This document shows positions 24,899 to 34,651 of a stretch of DNA of 64,000 nt, one piece after another. The notes under the pieces were generated by a model. The model was not told where the DNA came from. It made no database searches and worked only from the letters and a program-made list of their open reading frames with translations. Origin of the DNA: Olivibacter domesticus. Lineage in GTDB: Bacteria; Bacteroidota; Bacteroidia; Sphingobacteriales; Sphingobacteriaceae. The stretch lies in assembly GCF_900109575.1 (NCBI RefSeq), contig NZ_FOAF01000001.1, positions 1,645,662 through 1,709,661 of the forward strand. Reading direction: 5' to 3'. The stretch's first letter is position 1. Each line of letters opens with the position of its first letter. The position numbers and the translations under genes are program-made.

Positions 24899-27757
24899 AT
24901 GAGTAAAAGCAAAGATCTTAGTGAGAATAAAAAGCCATTAACGGATGAACAATATCGTAAGTTATTCGCACGTATCGATCAGGGTTTTGCACTGATAGAA
25001 AAAATTTCAACCCCAGTGGGTGTTCAAAGTAATTATCGCTACCTGGCTGTAAACGCGGCTTTTGAAAAGCACACCGGTTTAAGAGACGTGGAAGGAAAAA
25101 CAATCTTAGAACTGGTGCCGGAAGCGGAAGAAAGAATTCTAAATTATTATGACAGTGTGGTTGCTGAAGGACAGCAAATAGCTTTTGAAGATCACATTAA
25201 GTCGATGGATATGTGGATGGCGGCTGATGTTATCCCGACGGAGGATTCAGAGCGTATTATTGTTCTTTTTACCAATATTACGGAGCGTAAACGTGTAGAG
25301 AAAATATTACGTGAAAACGAACAGCGTAAGGGGTTTTTTCTGCGACTAACAGATGCATTACGACCTTTTGACAATCCGGCTACCATCCAGGAGCTGGTAA
25401 CCAAGCAGGCGATGGATTTTTTTCAGGCAGATAGGTGCTACTATTGTGAGATCGAACATGGAAATGCGATTATTCGACGAGATGCCTCCGTGCAATATCT
25501 ACCGAGTGTAGCTGGTATCTACCCGCTGTATTCGATGCCTCTTTTTGATACGGTGATACGCGCCGGACGCCCCCTCATCGTTAATGATATTGAAAAATCA
25601 ACTATTATAGATGCAAATGTGCATGCGTTATGTTTACAGTTAAAAGTAATTTCGTTTATAGACGTACCCGTTATCAAAAATGGAACCGCAGTAGGTTTGC
25701 TCTGTGTGGTACAGAGCAAACCCAGAGAATGGACACATTTTGAAACAACTATTGCGGAAGAATTGGCAGAACGCGCCTGGGCCGCAGTGACAAGAGCAAA
25801 ATCTGAAGAAATGGCAAGGATTGCTGAAGAGCGGCTGCGAAGCTTAAATGAGGCATTTCTGACGACTGTAAATGGCTCACCATTGGTAGAGTCGCTTCAG
25901 ATCCTTACCGAAATCATCTCGCGTGAGACTTCCGGTGAGGCTAGAAGTTCTTTTCATCTTTTTAATGAAGACAATACCCGATTAATAACGGTTCGTGCAG
26001 TGGGAAATATGCCTGACGCTTTTGCTAATTGGATGGATAGTATCGATGCTGATAGTTATCCCCTCACCTGTGGTCATATAGATGCGAAGGGTGCTTCGAA
26101 ACTGGCCAGCGATATCACGTTGGAACCGCTTTGGTTACCTCATCTGGATATGGCAAAAGCCTACGACATTCGAAGTTATTGGTGTTTTGGATTGAATTGG
26201 GCCAACACAACACTAGGAATCCTTGCCTTATATTTTTCTAGAAACCAACAAGCTTCACCAGGCTATTTGACTTTAGCAACGGCCATTACTCAAGCAGCGT
26301 CGATCATTATTTCGCGCCATATGGACATACGGAAACGTATACTGGCAGAAGAAAAATACCGCACGCTTTTTGACTCTATTGATCAGGGCTTCTGTATAGT
26401 AGAAGTAATTTTCAATCGAAATAATGAAGCGTTGGACTACAGGTTTGTTGAGGCAAACCCCGCATTTTACAAACAGACGGGTCTTGAAAATGCCGTTGGG
26501 AAAACCATGCGGGAATTGGCACCTGATCATGAAGCATTTTGGTTTGAAACGTATGGTAAAATCGCTTTAACTGGCATTCCGGGAAGGTTCGAGCATACAG
26601 CTGAATCATTGGAAAGCTGGTATGATGTATATGCGTTTCGCATTGGTGAAGCGCGGGAACGTAAGGTAGCCATTATATTTAACGATATTAAAGACAGAAT
26701 CAATTCTGAAGAAGCTGAACGTCTTCGAAATTATATACTGTTGGAACAATCCGAACAGATCGCTTTACTTGGAAGCTGGGAGTATGATCTTTTACAATCT
26801 GTTTTTATTTGGTCTGATGGGATGTACAAATTATTTAATCTAGAAAAAGGGATAGCGATTGAGCCGGAGATATATCTTAAATATGCCACGAAAGAGTGTC
26901 GCGCTAAAGCGGAACATTTGGTGCGCCTCATAAAAAGCGGAGCATCAGATTTTGATGAAAGGATTGAGCTGAAAATTGGCACTCAATTGAAAATTTTGCA
27001 TTTGAAAGCTCGAATTATCTACAACCAACAAGGGCACCCCGTAAAGGTACTGGGCGTTGACCGAGATATTACAGCGACATTTTTGGCGGAAGAAAAAATT
27101 CGAAAGATGGAGGCTGACCAGCAATTGGAAATATTTCGGCAGACTTTAAACGCGCAGGAGGAAGAACGCCGTCGTATATCCGAAAGTTTACATAATGGAC
27201 TAGGTCAAATGCTTTACGGCATTAAATTGAGTGTGGGGAATTTGACGATCAATGATGCCCTCCGTTCACCGGAGAATTACGCGGAAGCAAAAAAGTATAC
27301 TGATAGGCTGTTAATGGAAGGCATTCGTGAAAGTAGACGCATTTCTCATGAATTGATGCCGACTATGTTGGAAGATTTCGGCTTGGAGGCAGCTGTTGAC
27401 GACATCTGTAAACAGCTTACCAATGGAACCTTGTTTCATTGTGTCTATGAAAACCTGAACCGTAGACTTCCAAAATACATGGAGCTCGCAGTTTATCGAA
27501 CGATACAGGAATTGATGCTCAATATAGTAAAGCATTCGGAAGCAAGCTCCGCAACGGTCAGCATTGTCAATAATAACAAAGAAATAATCATTGAAGTAAA
27601 AGATAATGGAGTGGGTATGCAGGCCGCTAATTATGCTAAGCAGGGTATTGGTCTCGCATCCATTAAAAATAAAGTAAAATTGCTTAACGGAAAAGTAAGG
27701 ATTGACTCCACCCCGCAGCGTGGTACGCTTGTCAGGGTTGTTATGCCTTATCAGTAA
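24899..27757 (+). CDS. PAS/GAF sensor histidine kinase, NarL-partner type (HisKA_3)
   Basis: This 952-residue soluble kinase has, in order, PAS (about 20-130), GAF (about 145-300), a second GAF (about 310-480), PAS (about 490-600) and PAS (about 610-730). A HisKA_3 dimerisation region with H765 in ISESLHNGLGQ and a HATPase (ELMLNIVKHSEA, DNGVGM, GIGLASI) complete it. The start MSKSKDL at 24899 was preferred to an in-frame ATG 49 codons upstream, because that extension overlaps the promoter region of the opposite gene and lacks domain character. The receiver gene 56 bases downstream is the expected partner. Confidence 0.93.
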   Translation: MSKSKDLSENKKPLTDEQYRKLFARIDQGFALIEKISTPVGVQSNYRYLAVNAAFEKHTGLRDVEGKTILELVPEAEERILNYYDSVVAEGQQIAFEDHIKSMDMWMAADVIPTEDSERIIVLFTNITERKRVEKILRENEQRKGFFLRLTDALRPFDNPATIQELVTKQAMDFFQADRCYYCEIEHGNAIIRRDASVQYLPSVAGIYPLYSMPLFDTVIRAGRPLIVNDIEKSTIIDANVHALCLQLKVISFIDVPVIKNGTAVGLLCVVQSKPREWTHFETTIAEELAERAWAAVTRAKSEEMARIAEERLRSLNEAFLTTVNGSPLVESLQILTEIISRETSGEARSSFHLFNEDNTRLITVRAVGNMPDAFANWMDSIDADSYPLTCGHIDAKGASKLASDITLEPLWLPHLDMAKAYDIRSYWCFGLNWANTTLGILALYFSRNQQASPGYLTLATAITQAASIIISRHMDIRKRILAEEKYRTLFDSIDQGFCIVEVIFNRNNEALDYRFVEANPAFYKQTGLENAVGKTMRELAPDHEAFWFETYGKIALTGIPGRFEHTAESLESWYDVYAFRIGEARERKVAIIFNDIKDRINSEEAERLRNYILLEQSEQIALLGSWEYDLLQSVFIWSDGMYKLFNLEKGIAIEPEIYLKYATKECRAKAEHLVRLIKSGASDFDERIELKIGTQLKILHLKARIIYNQQGHPVKVLGVDRDITATFLAEEKIRKMEADQQLEIFRQTLNAQEEERRRISESLHNGLGQMLYGIKLSVGNLTINDALRSPENYAEAKKYTDRLLMEGIRESRRISHELMPTMLEDFGLEAAVDDICKQLTNGTLFHCVYENLNRRLPKYMELAVYRTIQELMLNIVKHSEASSATVSIVNNNKEIIIEVKDNGVGMQAANYAKQGIGLASIKNKVKLLNGKVRIDSTPQRGTLVRVVMPYQ

Positions 27758-27813
27758 TAAAGAGCCTTTGAGTTAATGTAATACTTAAAGTCATCATTTA
27801 TAGCATTTGAATT

Positions 27814-28206
27814 ATGATAAAAATAGTTTTAGTTGAGGATCATAATGTGGTGAGAAAAGGATTGGCCGACCTATTCAATAAGCAGGAAGGAATGGAAGTT
27901 GTAGGCCAGGTAGCGGGAGCAGATGAGGTTCTGCAATTATTTGCGGAAGGTCTTGAAGCTAACTTGCTTATTTCAGATTTGAATTTACCTGAGATAGATG
28001 GGATCGAGCTAACCAAAAGAATGGCTTCCAAATTTCCTACTGTAAAGGTGGTTATACTTACGATGCACAATAAGGAAATTTTTGTTAGGGAGGCTTTTGA
28101 AGCCGGCGCTAAAGGTTATATCCTGAAAGATGGTGATTTTGAAAAAATGGTCAAAGCAGTACGCCAAGTCGCTGAAGGTAATAACTTCGTATGTGACACG
28201 ATTTAA
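27814..28206 (+). CDS. NarL-type response regulator lacking its HTH domain
   Basis: This 130-residue receiver of the NarL family has VEDH near the start, phospho-acceptor Asp in LLISDLNLP, switch Thr in VILTMHN, and GAKGYILKD. It stops exactly where the linker to the LuxR-type DNA-binding domain would begin (…EGNNFVCDTI). Only 20 bases separate its stop from the end of a collapsed xanthine dehydrogenase locus, so the output domain was probably lost in a deletion. It could still act as a phosphate sink for the kinase upstream. Confidence 0.8.
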   Translation: MIKIVLVEDHNVVRKGLADLFNKQEGMEVVGQVAGADEVLQLFAEGLEANLLISDLNLPEIDGIELTKRMASKFPTVKVVILTMHNKEIFVREAFEAGAKGYILKDGDFEKMVKAVRQVAEGNNFVCDTI

Positions 28207-28226
28207 TATTTAATGATACCTTTGAT

Positions 28227-29399
28227 TTATTCCAATAATTCATCAAAATGAATAGGTAGCTTGTTGATTCGCTTGCCCGTGGCATGGAATATGGCGTTTG
28301 CAATAGCTGCGGGCATGGCAACTAAGCCGATCTCTCCTACTCCTTTAATACCTAACTCGTTAATCAGATCATCTTTTTCATCGGCAAATATAACTTCCAG
28401 TTGATGCACATCAGCGTGGGTGGGAATATGATATTCGGCCAGATTAGCGTTAATATATTTGCCGAGATTTTCATCAATAACGGACTCTTCTTGAAGTGCT
28501 TTGCTGATTCCCCACACCATGGATCCGCTTATCTGGCTGCGTGCGGTTTTTGGATTGATAATCTTACCGGCCGCCACGGCGGTGACGGCACGGCTAACTG
28601 TGATTGTTTTTAAATCTTTATCCACCTCCACTTCCACAAACGATGCGGCGTGTGTCATTTTGCTGTATTTACGCAGCTTTAGCAAATGAGGTTTGCCCAT
28701 TTTTGTGGTTTTAATAACCTGCCCTTTATTTGCCGTAACGATTGCCTGAAAACTGATATGCACGGATGGATCATGCAGCAGGGAGATACCTCCGTTTCTA
28801 AAGGTTACATCTTCTTCAACAGCATCAACCAATGGAGAATTGGACATCTTCTTTGCTTTTTCCAATAGTTTTTTCTTCAGCACCTTCGCGGCCATAACGA
28901 TAGCTACACCGGTTGAACTGGTCATTGACGAACCACCCTGAAACATCGAGAAAGGCTTTTTACTGTCGCCATAACTGAAAATGACATCTTCAATAGGCAG
29001 TCCCAGTTCATCGGCAGCAATTTGGGTCATTACGGTAAATGTCCCGGTACCGATATCTGTAACGGCATTATTGATCTTCAGTTTCCCCTCGTTGGTGATA
29101 ATGGCCTCGATGCGTGAGGGAAATTGGTAAGCATCCCAGACGCCCGTTGCCATACCGTAGCCTACCAATTTATTACCACGTGTCATGCTACCAGGTTCAG
29201 GGTTGCGCTCGCTCCAGCCGATCTGGTTTGCCGCCTGCTGGTAACATTCCCTAAGTGCCTTGCTTGTAAAGGGTTTCTCGGTTGACGGGTCCACTTCCGC
29301 GTAATTGCGCAGCCTAAGATCAAGTGGATCGATCCCTAACTTGTATGCCAGCTCATCCATTGTACATTCAATGGCATGCATAGCGGTTACACCGCCAGG
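28227..29399 (-). pseudogene. Xanthine dehydrogenase-family molybdopterin subunit, C-terminal half
   Basis: The frame holds the C-terminal ~390 residues of a ~730-residue molybdenum-binding subunit of YagR type. It begins in mid-domain at PGGVTAMHAIECTMDELAYK and ends with the active-site region IKGVGEIGLVAMPAAIANAI. The substrate and half of the cofactor-binding N-terminal region are missing. The sequence runs directly into the 3' end of the iron-sulfur subunit gene in another frame at about 29400. The family's FAD subunit (YagS) is gone too. Confidence 0.85.
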
Positions 29400-29866
29400 T
29401 TATTGGCCCCGCATCGACAAAGATTGCCACTCATTAACTCCTGCACCTCTTCCCGTGTATTCGCCTTTCCTTCTTTCAGCAAGCCGATTGCGCTACAAAT
29501 CTGTCCGGGAGTACAATAGCCGCACTGAAAGGCGTCGTGATCAATAAAAGCTTGTTGTAATGGATGAAGCTGATTACCGTTGATAATTCCTTCAATTGTT
29601 AAGATTTCAGCGCCATCTTTCAACACGGCCAATGTAAGGCAGCTTAGTATCCGTTTACCATCGCAAAGAACGGTGCAAGCGCCGCATTGCCCATGGTCAC
29701 AACCTTTTTTTGTACCGGTGAGGTTAAGATGTTCGCGCAATACATCCAAGAGGCTGACCCAGGGTAATAACTGCAGTTCCCGTTCTTCTCCATTGATCTT
29801 TAAGCGAACAGCTTGCAGTCCGTTGAATTGATCTTTGTTTTCCATTGGATTCGATGTGTTAGCCAA
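29387..29866 (-). pseudogene. 2Fe-2S subunit of xanthine dehydrogenase family, truncated at its C-terminus
   Basis: This 159-residue protein has both [2Fe-2S] sites: KKGCDHGQCGACTVLCDG and QCGYCTPGQICSAIGLL, then GNLCRCGA. It runs into five foreign codons (NNLAV) and a stop, where the helix after CRCGA should continue. The iron-sulfur domain itself looks complete, but its FAD partner is deleted and its molybdenum partner truncated, so it is probably non-functional. The intact relatives at 51293-54023 are a different, two-gene type. Confidence 0.8.
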
Positions 29867-29994
29867 GACTTATACTCCATAGAGGCATTCATTTACTACC
29901 AATTGAACAATTTACGTTTACTATAGTTTCGGATGATTGTAAATTCACAAAAAAACTGTATTACAATAATTTTTCATCTTGCAACATTCAACGC

Positions 29995-30160
29995 GTGTTT
30001 AAGTAGGCAATATGAAAAGGACAATTTCAGGATAGCTGAAAAACCGGACAACCTACTTTTTGTGTTTAAAAGGGATGAGCAAGGTTCGGTCACTAGCCTT
30101 TCTATGTATGAGAACGCGGGTAATTCTTCTTTTTTACTGAATAAAGTGAGCCATGAATGA
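29995..30160 (+). pseudogene. Possible C-terminal relic of a serine hydrolase (DUF3471-like tail)
   Basis: About 50 codons encode RQYEKDNFRIAEKPDNLLF and then VFKRDEQGSVTSLSMYENAG. The pattern 'F.rDe.G.Vtsl...qnG' is common at the end of beta-lactamase-like serine hydrolases and related secreted proteins. There is no suitable start and the frame is too short for a domain. The surrounding 327-base gap (29867-30193) shows nothing else. Confidence 0.35.
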
Positions 30161-30193
30161 TTAGTAAACAACGGGCAGTTAGATTTATTTACA

Positions 30194-30658
30194 TTAAGAT
30201 CCGCTCATCGAATTTCCATAGCGCTTAAAATATTCAAACTGCGACAGATATGATCCCTGTTGCCGTCCGATTTCTGCAAACAGCAAATCGGCATCAAAAA
30301 AACTGTCCAGATTGAGGTTTAGCGTGCCATTTTCTTTCTTTAAATAACCGAGCCTCCAGTTGGGACAATCCCGGCTCTCGCGCTGTCCCAGATAAAGGAC
30401 GATGAGGTTCATATGGCGTTCGTCTTTCTGAATGATCCGCGTTAGCTTTTCAATCTCATCGAAAGAACCTTCCAATATCCCTAAAAATCTTCCCTGTAAC
30501 TTGGATAAAAACTGTCCTTCCGCATAAAGCAGAAGGCCCGTAATGCCATGGACAGGGTTATAGAAATTTGATTTTTGATCTATTTCTTGAAGCTGATCGA
30601 TCGACAATAATGATACGGCCTGACTCATATAGACCAATTGATAGGTTTCTTCTTGCAT
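30194..30658 (-). CDS. BLUF-domain (blue-light/FAD) protein with altered flavin site
   Basis: This 154-residue protein has a BLUF domain at about 1-100: YQLVYMSQA (flavin Tyr), NPVHGITGLLLY (conserved Asn) and CPNWRLGY (Trp). The flavin-binding Gln that normally occupies 'F-x-Q-x-L-E-G' is absent. In its place are two consecutive versions, QFLSKLQG and RFLGILEG, apparently from an in-frame duplication of about 24 bases. A ~45-residue C-terminal tail follows. The start is set at MQEETYQ; an upstream start would add 12 residues. It may bind flavin without normal photocycling. Confidence 0.8.
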   Translation of the reverse strand: MQEETYQLVYMSQAVSLLSIDQLQEIDQKSNFYNPVHGITGLLLYAEGQFLSKLQGRFLGILEGSFDEIEKLTRIIQKDERHMNLIVLYLGQRESRDCPNWRLGYLKKENGTLNLNLDSFFDADLLFAEIGRQQGSYLSQFEYFKRYGNSMSGS

Positions 30659-30851
30659 ATGTTTGTTCTGGTTATTATAAAGGACTAAAACCATTCCAAA
30701 ACAATTCTTCGCCAGGACCTAACAATCGTACTGGGATTTTTCTCTTGCAAATGCCCTGATCATTAGATAAAATGTTGGAGACATGCTTTAAAAACCAAGT
30801 GGGTTGGATATTTCTGAAACTGTATTCTACATCTACAGTTAAAATTCGGCT

Positions 30852-31217
30852 TTAGAAGTTCTCCGGATAGTGTCTTGTTACTTTATCAATCACGTCATAC
30901 ATTTCAAACGGCTTCTTGATAAAGTCAATGGCACCCGAGTTTTGAGCAATTAAATCAATTTCTTTTGCTGCAGAAATCATAATTATAGGAATATGTGTTG
31001 TGACCTGGTTTGCGCGTAATTCCCTACATAGATCGCTTCCCCAACACCAACCTAATTTTTCATCCATCAGTATTAATCCGATTGAATTTGCCTTTAAGAT
31101 CTGAAATATATTTTTGCCCGAATCAGTAATGACTTCGTAAGCGTCGTAGCTCAGGATTTCTGCTACCAGCTCTTTCATATCTGAATCATCTTCGATGTAT
31201 AGAATTCTCTTATCCAT
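30852..31217 (-). CDS. Single-domain response regulator
   Basis: A 121-residue receiver with YIEDD, LILMDEKLG (phospho-acceptor Asp; the usual Pro after it is replaced), IIMISAA and FIKKPF. No output domain follows. It lies upstream of the BLUF gene on the same strand but 190 bases away, so they need not be co-transcribed. No kinase lies adjacent. Confidence 0.88.
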   Translation of the reverse strand: MDKRILYIEDDSDMKELVAEILSYDAYEVITDSGKNIFQILKANSIGLILMDEKLGWCWGSDLCRELRANQVTTHIPIIMISAAKEIDLIAQNSGAIDFIKKPFEMYDVIDKVTRHYPENF

Positions 31218-31229
31218 AAAAATTTGAAA

Positions 31230-31249
31230 TAACTAACGTTAATTAGTTA
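31230..31249. promoter_or_regulatory. Inverted repeat upstream of a receiver gene
   Basis: TAACTAA-N6-TTAGTTA is a perfect 7-bp inverted repeat 12 bases before the start codon of the receiver gene at 31217. It may be an operator or part of the 5' untranslated leader. No matching copy was noticed elsewhere. Confidence 0.3.
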
Positions 31250-31484
31250 AAGAGTTTCATTTAATGATCGTAAAAATAAGGAAAAAACACTTGGCAAAAA
31301 GTAACATTCACAGTGGCTTTCACAACAATCATCTATCTAAACCTTGTTCCGATTGAGTACATGCGGTGCGCGCCAAGGTGTGTAAGAAAATCTACATCAA
31401 TTGCGTGACAGACTTTAATTCATACAACAAAAGAATATAGGAAAGCGTTAAGCATACGCATATTATTCAGATAATTAATAATGT

Positions 31485-32174
31485 ATGGAGCCTTTAGATT
31501 GGAGTAAGATTTTTCTTAATGACTTGAACTTTTCACTTGCATTGGAAATTATACTACGAACGTTTGTAATGTTCGTATTAATTTTAACGATTCTGCGATT
31601 GTCTGGTAAGCGTGGCATCAGGCAACTTTCTCTTTTCGAAGTAGCCATTATTCTAAGTTTAGGATCTGCCGCAGGCGACCCAATGATGACGGAAGATATG
31701 GCAATTATACCATCTGTTATCGTGTTTCTAACGATTATTCTTCTTTACAGAACGCTCACTTTTTTAACGGCGAAACGAGAAAATATTGAAAAGCTTGTAG
31801 AAGGAAAGCCCATCTATATTGTGGAAGATGGCATGCTTGCTCTAGAGGGAATTAAGCGCGACACTTTGGCAAAAGACGAATTTTTTTCTGAGTTAAGGCA
31901 GTATGGCATCGAGCATCTGGGCCAAGTGAAAACGGCTATCTTAGAAACGAGTGGTAGTGTGAGTGTCTATTATTTCCCGGACGACAGTGTCAAACCCGGT
32001 TTACCAATTCTACCTAAACTTTATGAAAAGAGAAGCCCAAAAATTTCCATCTCAGGTTTGCATGCCTGTTCGTTTTGTGGGAACGTTGTATCGATTCAAA
32101 ACGACAGCCATAAATGTATGCGGTGTGAAAGTGATGAATGGGTTGAAACACTAAGTAGTAAAAGAATTGTTTAA
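31485..32174 (+). CDS. DUF421 (YetF-type) membrane protein with zinc-ribbon tail
   Basis: This 229-residue protein has three N-terminal helices (about 20-95), the DUF421 soluble domain (about 95-160, with the GKPIYIVEDG and AKDEFFSELRQYGI motifs) and a C-terminal CxxC…CxxC module (ACSFCGNVV…KCMRCESDEW) resembling a zinc ribbon. DUF421 proteins such as YetF are linked to spore or envelope functions of uncertain chemistry. It is a single gene with long gaps on both sides; an imperfect inverted repeat lies downstream at 32230-32258 (GGCGGGA/TCCCGCC). Confidence 0.85.
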   Translation: MEPLDWSKIFLNDLNFSLALEIILRTFVMFVLILTILRLSGKRGIRQLSLFEVAIILSLGSAAGDPMMTEDMAIIPSVIVFLTIILLYRTLTFLTAKRENIEKLVEGKPIYIVEDGMLALEGIKRDTLAKDEFFSELRQYGIEHLGQVKTAILETSGSVSVYYFPDDSVKPGLPILPKLYEKRSPKISISGLHACSFCGNVVSIQNDSHKCMRCESDEWVETLSSKRIV

Positions 32175-32394
32175 ACTTACTTTTGTTGCTGAAACAATTG
32201 ACAATATTCTGCTGTCTAATTTTTAATTCGGCGGGAAAAAGCTTGGATTGCTCCCGCCACGGAGGACGTTATAATTTGCAAGGTAGCGTAATTATAGGCA
32301 CTACTAAAGAGTATTGAGAAAATAAATCTTCAGAAAAGCGATTAAAAGTTTTTAGTGAAAATGGTATCAGTATCATTACATAAATGAATAACAA

Positions 32395-33138
32395 ATGTAT
32401 TATACAGGAACGAGCGGTTTAGTATTACCCTATCCAAATAAAAGCCATTACCCCAAAGAATTTCAGGATAAAAGTAGAATTACCTTTTATGGTTCACTAT
32501 TTAGTTCCATCGAAGTAAATAGTTCATTTTACCGAATACCACAGGCAGCCACTGTACGCAAATGGAGTGAAAGCGTCCCTGCAACGTTTAAGTTTACCTT
32601 TAAGTTATGGCGCGAAATCACCCACAGCGCTCAGGCAACGTTTAATCCAGATGCTATCTTACATTTTATGACCGCCATAGAGGCCACGGAAACCACCAAG
32701 AAAGGAAGCATACTTATCCAGTTTCCACCTAGTTTCAAAATACAGCAACATAAAAAACTTGTCGATATTTTGGAAACCATAAACGGTATTAATAGTAGTT
32801 GGAAGCTAGCAGTAGAATTTAGGGATAGTAGCTGGTATCAACCTAGTATCTACGAACTGCTATATGCATATCATGCTAGCCTGGTAGTACATGATAAAAC
32901 GGGAACCTTAAAACCGCTGATAGATCAGCCAGTTAATTTTGCTTATGTTAGATTTCATGGTCCTGGTGGTAATTACAGAGGTAGTTACACCGATGATGTC
33001 TTAAGCGAATATGCACAGTACATTGCGGAATGGTTGAATGACGGAAAAGAGATTTATTCTTATTTCAACAATACGATGGGAGAAGCCATAAAAAACTTAC
33101 AAACCTTAAAAGGTTTTGTAGATAATCAAAAAACTTAA
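32395..33138 (+). CDS. DUF72 family protein (YecE-like)
   Basis: This 247-residue protein has the YecE/DUF72 TIM-barrel signatures: YTGTSGLVLP at the start, FSSIEVNSSFYRIP, FTFKLWREITH, and near the end YVRFHGPGGNYRGSYTDDVL. The family is widespread and of unknown biochemical role. No operon partner is evident. Confidence 0.93.
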   Translation: MYYTGTSGLVLPYPNKSHYPKEFQDKSRITFYGSLFSSIEVNSSFYRIPQAATVRKWSESVPATFKFTFKLWREITHSAQATFNPDAILHFMTAIEATETTKKGSILIQFPPSFKIQQHKKLVDILETINGINSSWKLAVEFRDSSWYQPSIYELLYAYHASLVVHDKTGTLKPLIDQPVNFAYVRFHGPGGNYRGSYTDDVLSEYAQYIAEWLNDGKEIYSYFNNTMGEAIKNLQTLKGFVDNQKT

Positions 33139-33346
33139 TTATTACGCTCGCGTGCTTTACATTCAAACGCTCAAATTAATCAACCGATAAGTACGCAGTT
33201 GTAGTCAAAATTGGACATGCGTTTAACAAATAGTCGTCAAAGAGAACTAAATCTGTCGTAATAGCAATTTTATTTATTAAGATTTGTTTCTTGCTTGTAA
33301 TGGCATAGCGATTGCACTTTACGATGTACCTAGAAAAACAAATCTT

Positions 33347-33532
33347 ATGAAGACAAAAGCATCGACACAAAAAACAAGCGAACTTATCACGAGGATGATG
33401 GAAAATGCTGACAGATACTTAATGCTGCGCCTGCACCTGGACCTTTTTAAGCATCGTCATGCTTTATCGAAAACGGACACCACAGATTATCAAATCGAGG
33501 GCGGCAAATCTAGTATTTCGGCGGCTTCTTGA
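33347..33532 (+). CDS. Hypothetical small protein, 61 residues
   Basis: Starting at MKTKASTQKTSELI, the product is helical and basic in its first 45 residues (MMENADRYLMLRLHLDLFKH) and has a Ser-rich end. An upstream in-frame start would add 21 residues of unlikely composition. No homology is recognised; kept because the helix has coding character. Confidence 0.4.
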   Translation: MKTKASTQKTSELITRMMENADRYLMLRLHLDLFKHRHALSKTDTTDYQIEGGKSSISAAS

Positions 33533-33694
33533 AGACTTTGAGTTACCTGAGTTAAGCTGCAACATTCAAGCTATTACAAACAAATGAAAGCAATCTGTTC
33601 TGCTGATCAGATTGCACCTTATGCGATTTACCGAAACGTCATCGCAGCATGCTACAATATCGGAATTGTGTAGTTTTTTCATACGATTATTGTA

Positions 33695-34651
33695 CTATGA
33701 CTTATGTTTATTGATCGGCGGAAGAACATCAACAACTTTTTCGGTTTCCTTTTCCTCTATGTGAACCGCAAAATCTGCCGGTTCAATAGCAGATCCTTTA
33801 TATTCAGCAAACACCCTTGTAAAGACAGCACCAAAATAGAGAATTGCTGCCGTATAGTATACCCAAAGCAATATCAATATAATAGAGCCTGCGGCGCCGT
33901 AAGCAGATTCTGTACCGGATGTTTCCAAATAAAAGCCAATCAAAAAACGACCAATAATAAAGAAAATTGTTGTAAATATTGCTCCGGCCCGTACATCTTT
34001 CCATTTGATCTTTACATCTGGCAATACTTTAAAGATGATAGCAAATAGGGAAGAAATGATAATAAAACTAATGAGTAGATTAATAATATTCAACAACAAA
34101 ACCGTGATATCAGGGAAATATATCTTTAGCCGATCTGTCAACGCGATGATAACACCATTTACAATAAGAGAAACGACCAGCAAAAAGCCTAGGCTAATAA
34201 TTAAAGATGACGATAGCAGGCGGTCTTTAATAAGTTTTACCCACCCACGTTTTGGCTTTGCTTTAACATGCCAGATCATATTGATAGAATTTTGTATATC
34301 ACTAAAAACAGACGTTGCACCGACCGCTAATGTGATTATACTGATTACTAACGCTGTAGTCGACTTACCCGAGATCTGTAAGTTTTTGATCATCTCCTGC
34401 ACCTGTAACGCCGGCTTGCTTCCAATTAAACCTTTTATCTCATAGAAGATTTTTCCTTCAATAGCATCCTGTCCCAAAAAAATACCAGCCAACGAAATCA
34501 GCAGAACAAGCATGGGACCAAGTGAAAAAACAGTATAATAAGCTAAGGAAGCACTTAACTTCATACAATTTTCGTCAATAAAGCCGTTGAAAGTGTCTTT
34601 CATTATTTTAAATCCGTTCTTGAAGGAGCTTTTTGTGAATAGCTTTGCCAT
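33695..34651 (-). CDS. YihY/BrkB-family inner-membrane protein
   Basis: This 318-residue protein has about six membrane helices and the YihY signatures SASLAYYTVFSLGPMLVLLIS, ALTDRLKIYFPD, and GAIFTTIFFIIGRFLIGFYL. It was once mis-annotated as ribonuclease BN; the present view is a membrane protein of unknown transport or envelope role. The C-terminal 30 residues are charged and cytoplasmic. Monocistronic. Confidence 0.93.
   Translation of the reverse strand: MAKLFTKSSFKNGFKIMKDTFNGFIDENCMKLSASLAYYTVFSLGPMLVLLISLAGIFLGQDAIEGKIFYEIKGLIGSKPALQVQEMIKNLQISGKSTTALVISIITLAVGATSVFSDIQNSINMIWHVKAKPKRGWVKLIKDRLLSSSLIISLGFLLVVSLIVNGVIIALTDRLKIYFPDITVLLLNIINLLISFIIISSLFAIIFKVLPDVKIKWKDVRAGAIFTTIFFIIGRFLIGFYLETSGTESAYGAAGSIILILLWVYYTAAILYFGAVFTRVFAEYKGSAIEPADFAVHIEEKETEKVVDVLPPINKHKS

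Noticed and set aside
32230-32258. GGCGGGA/TCCCGCC inverted repeat after the DUF421 gene, considered as a terminator
   Set aside because: The loop is long (15 bases) and no T-run follows, so termination is not supported.
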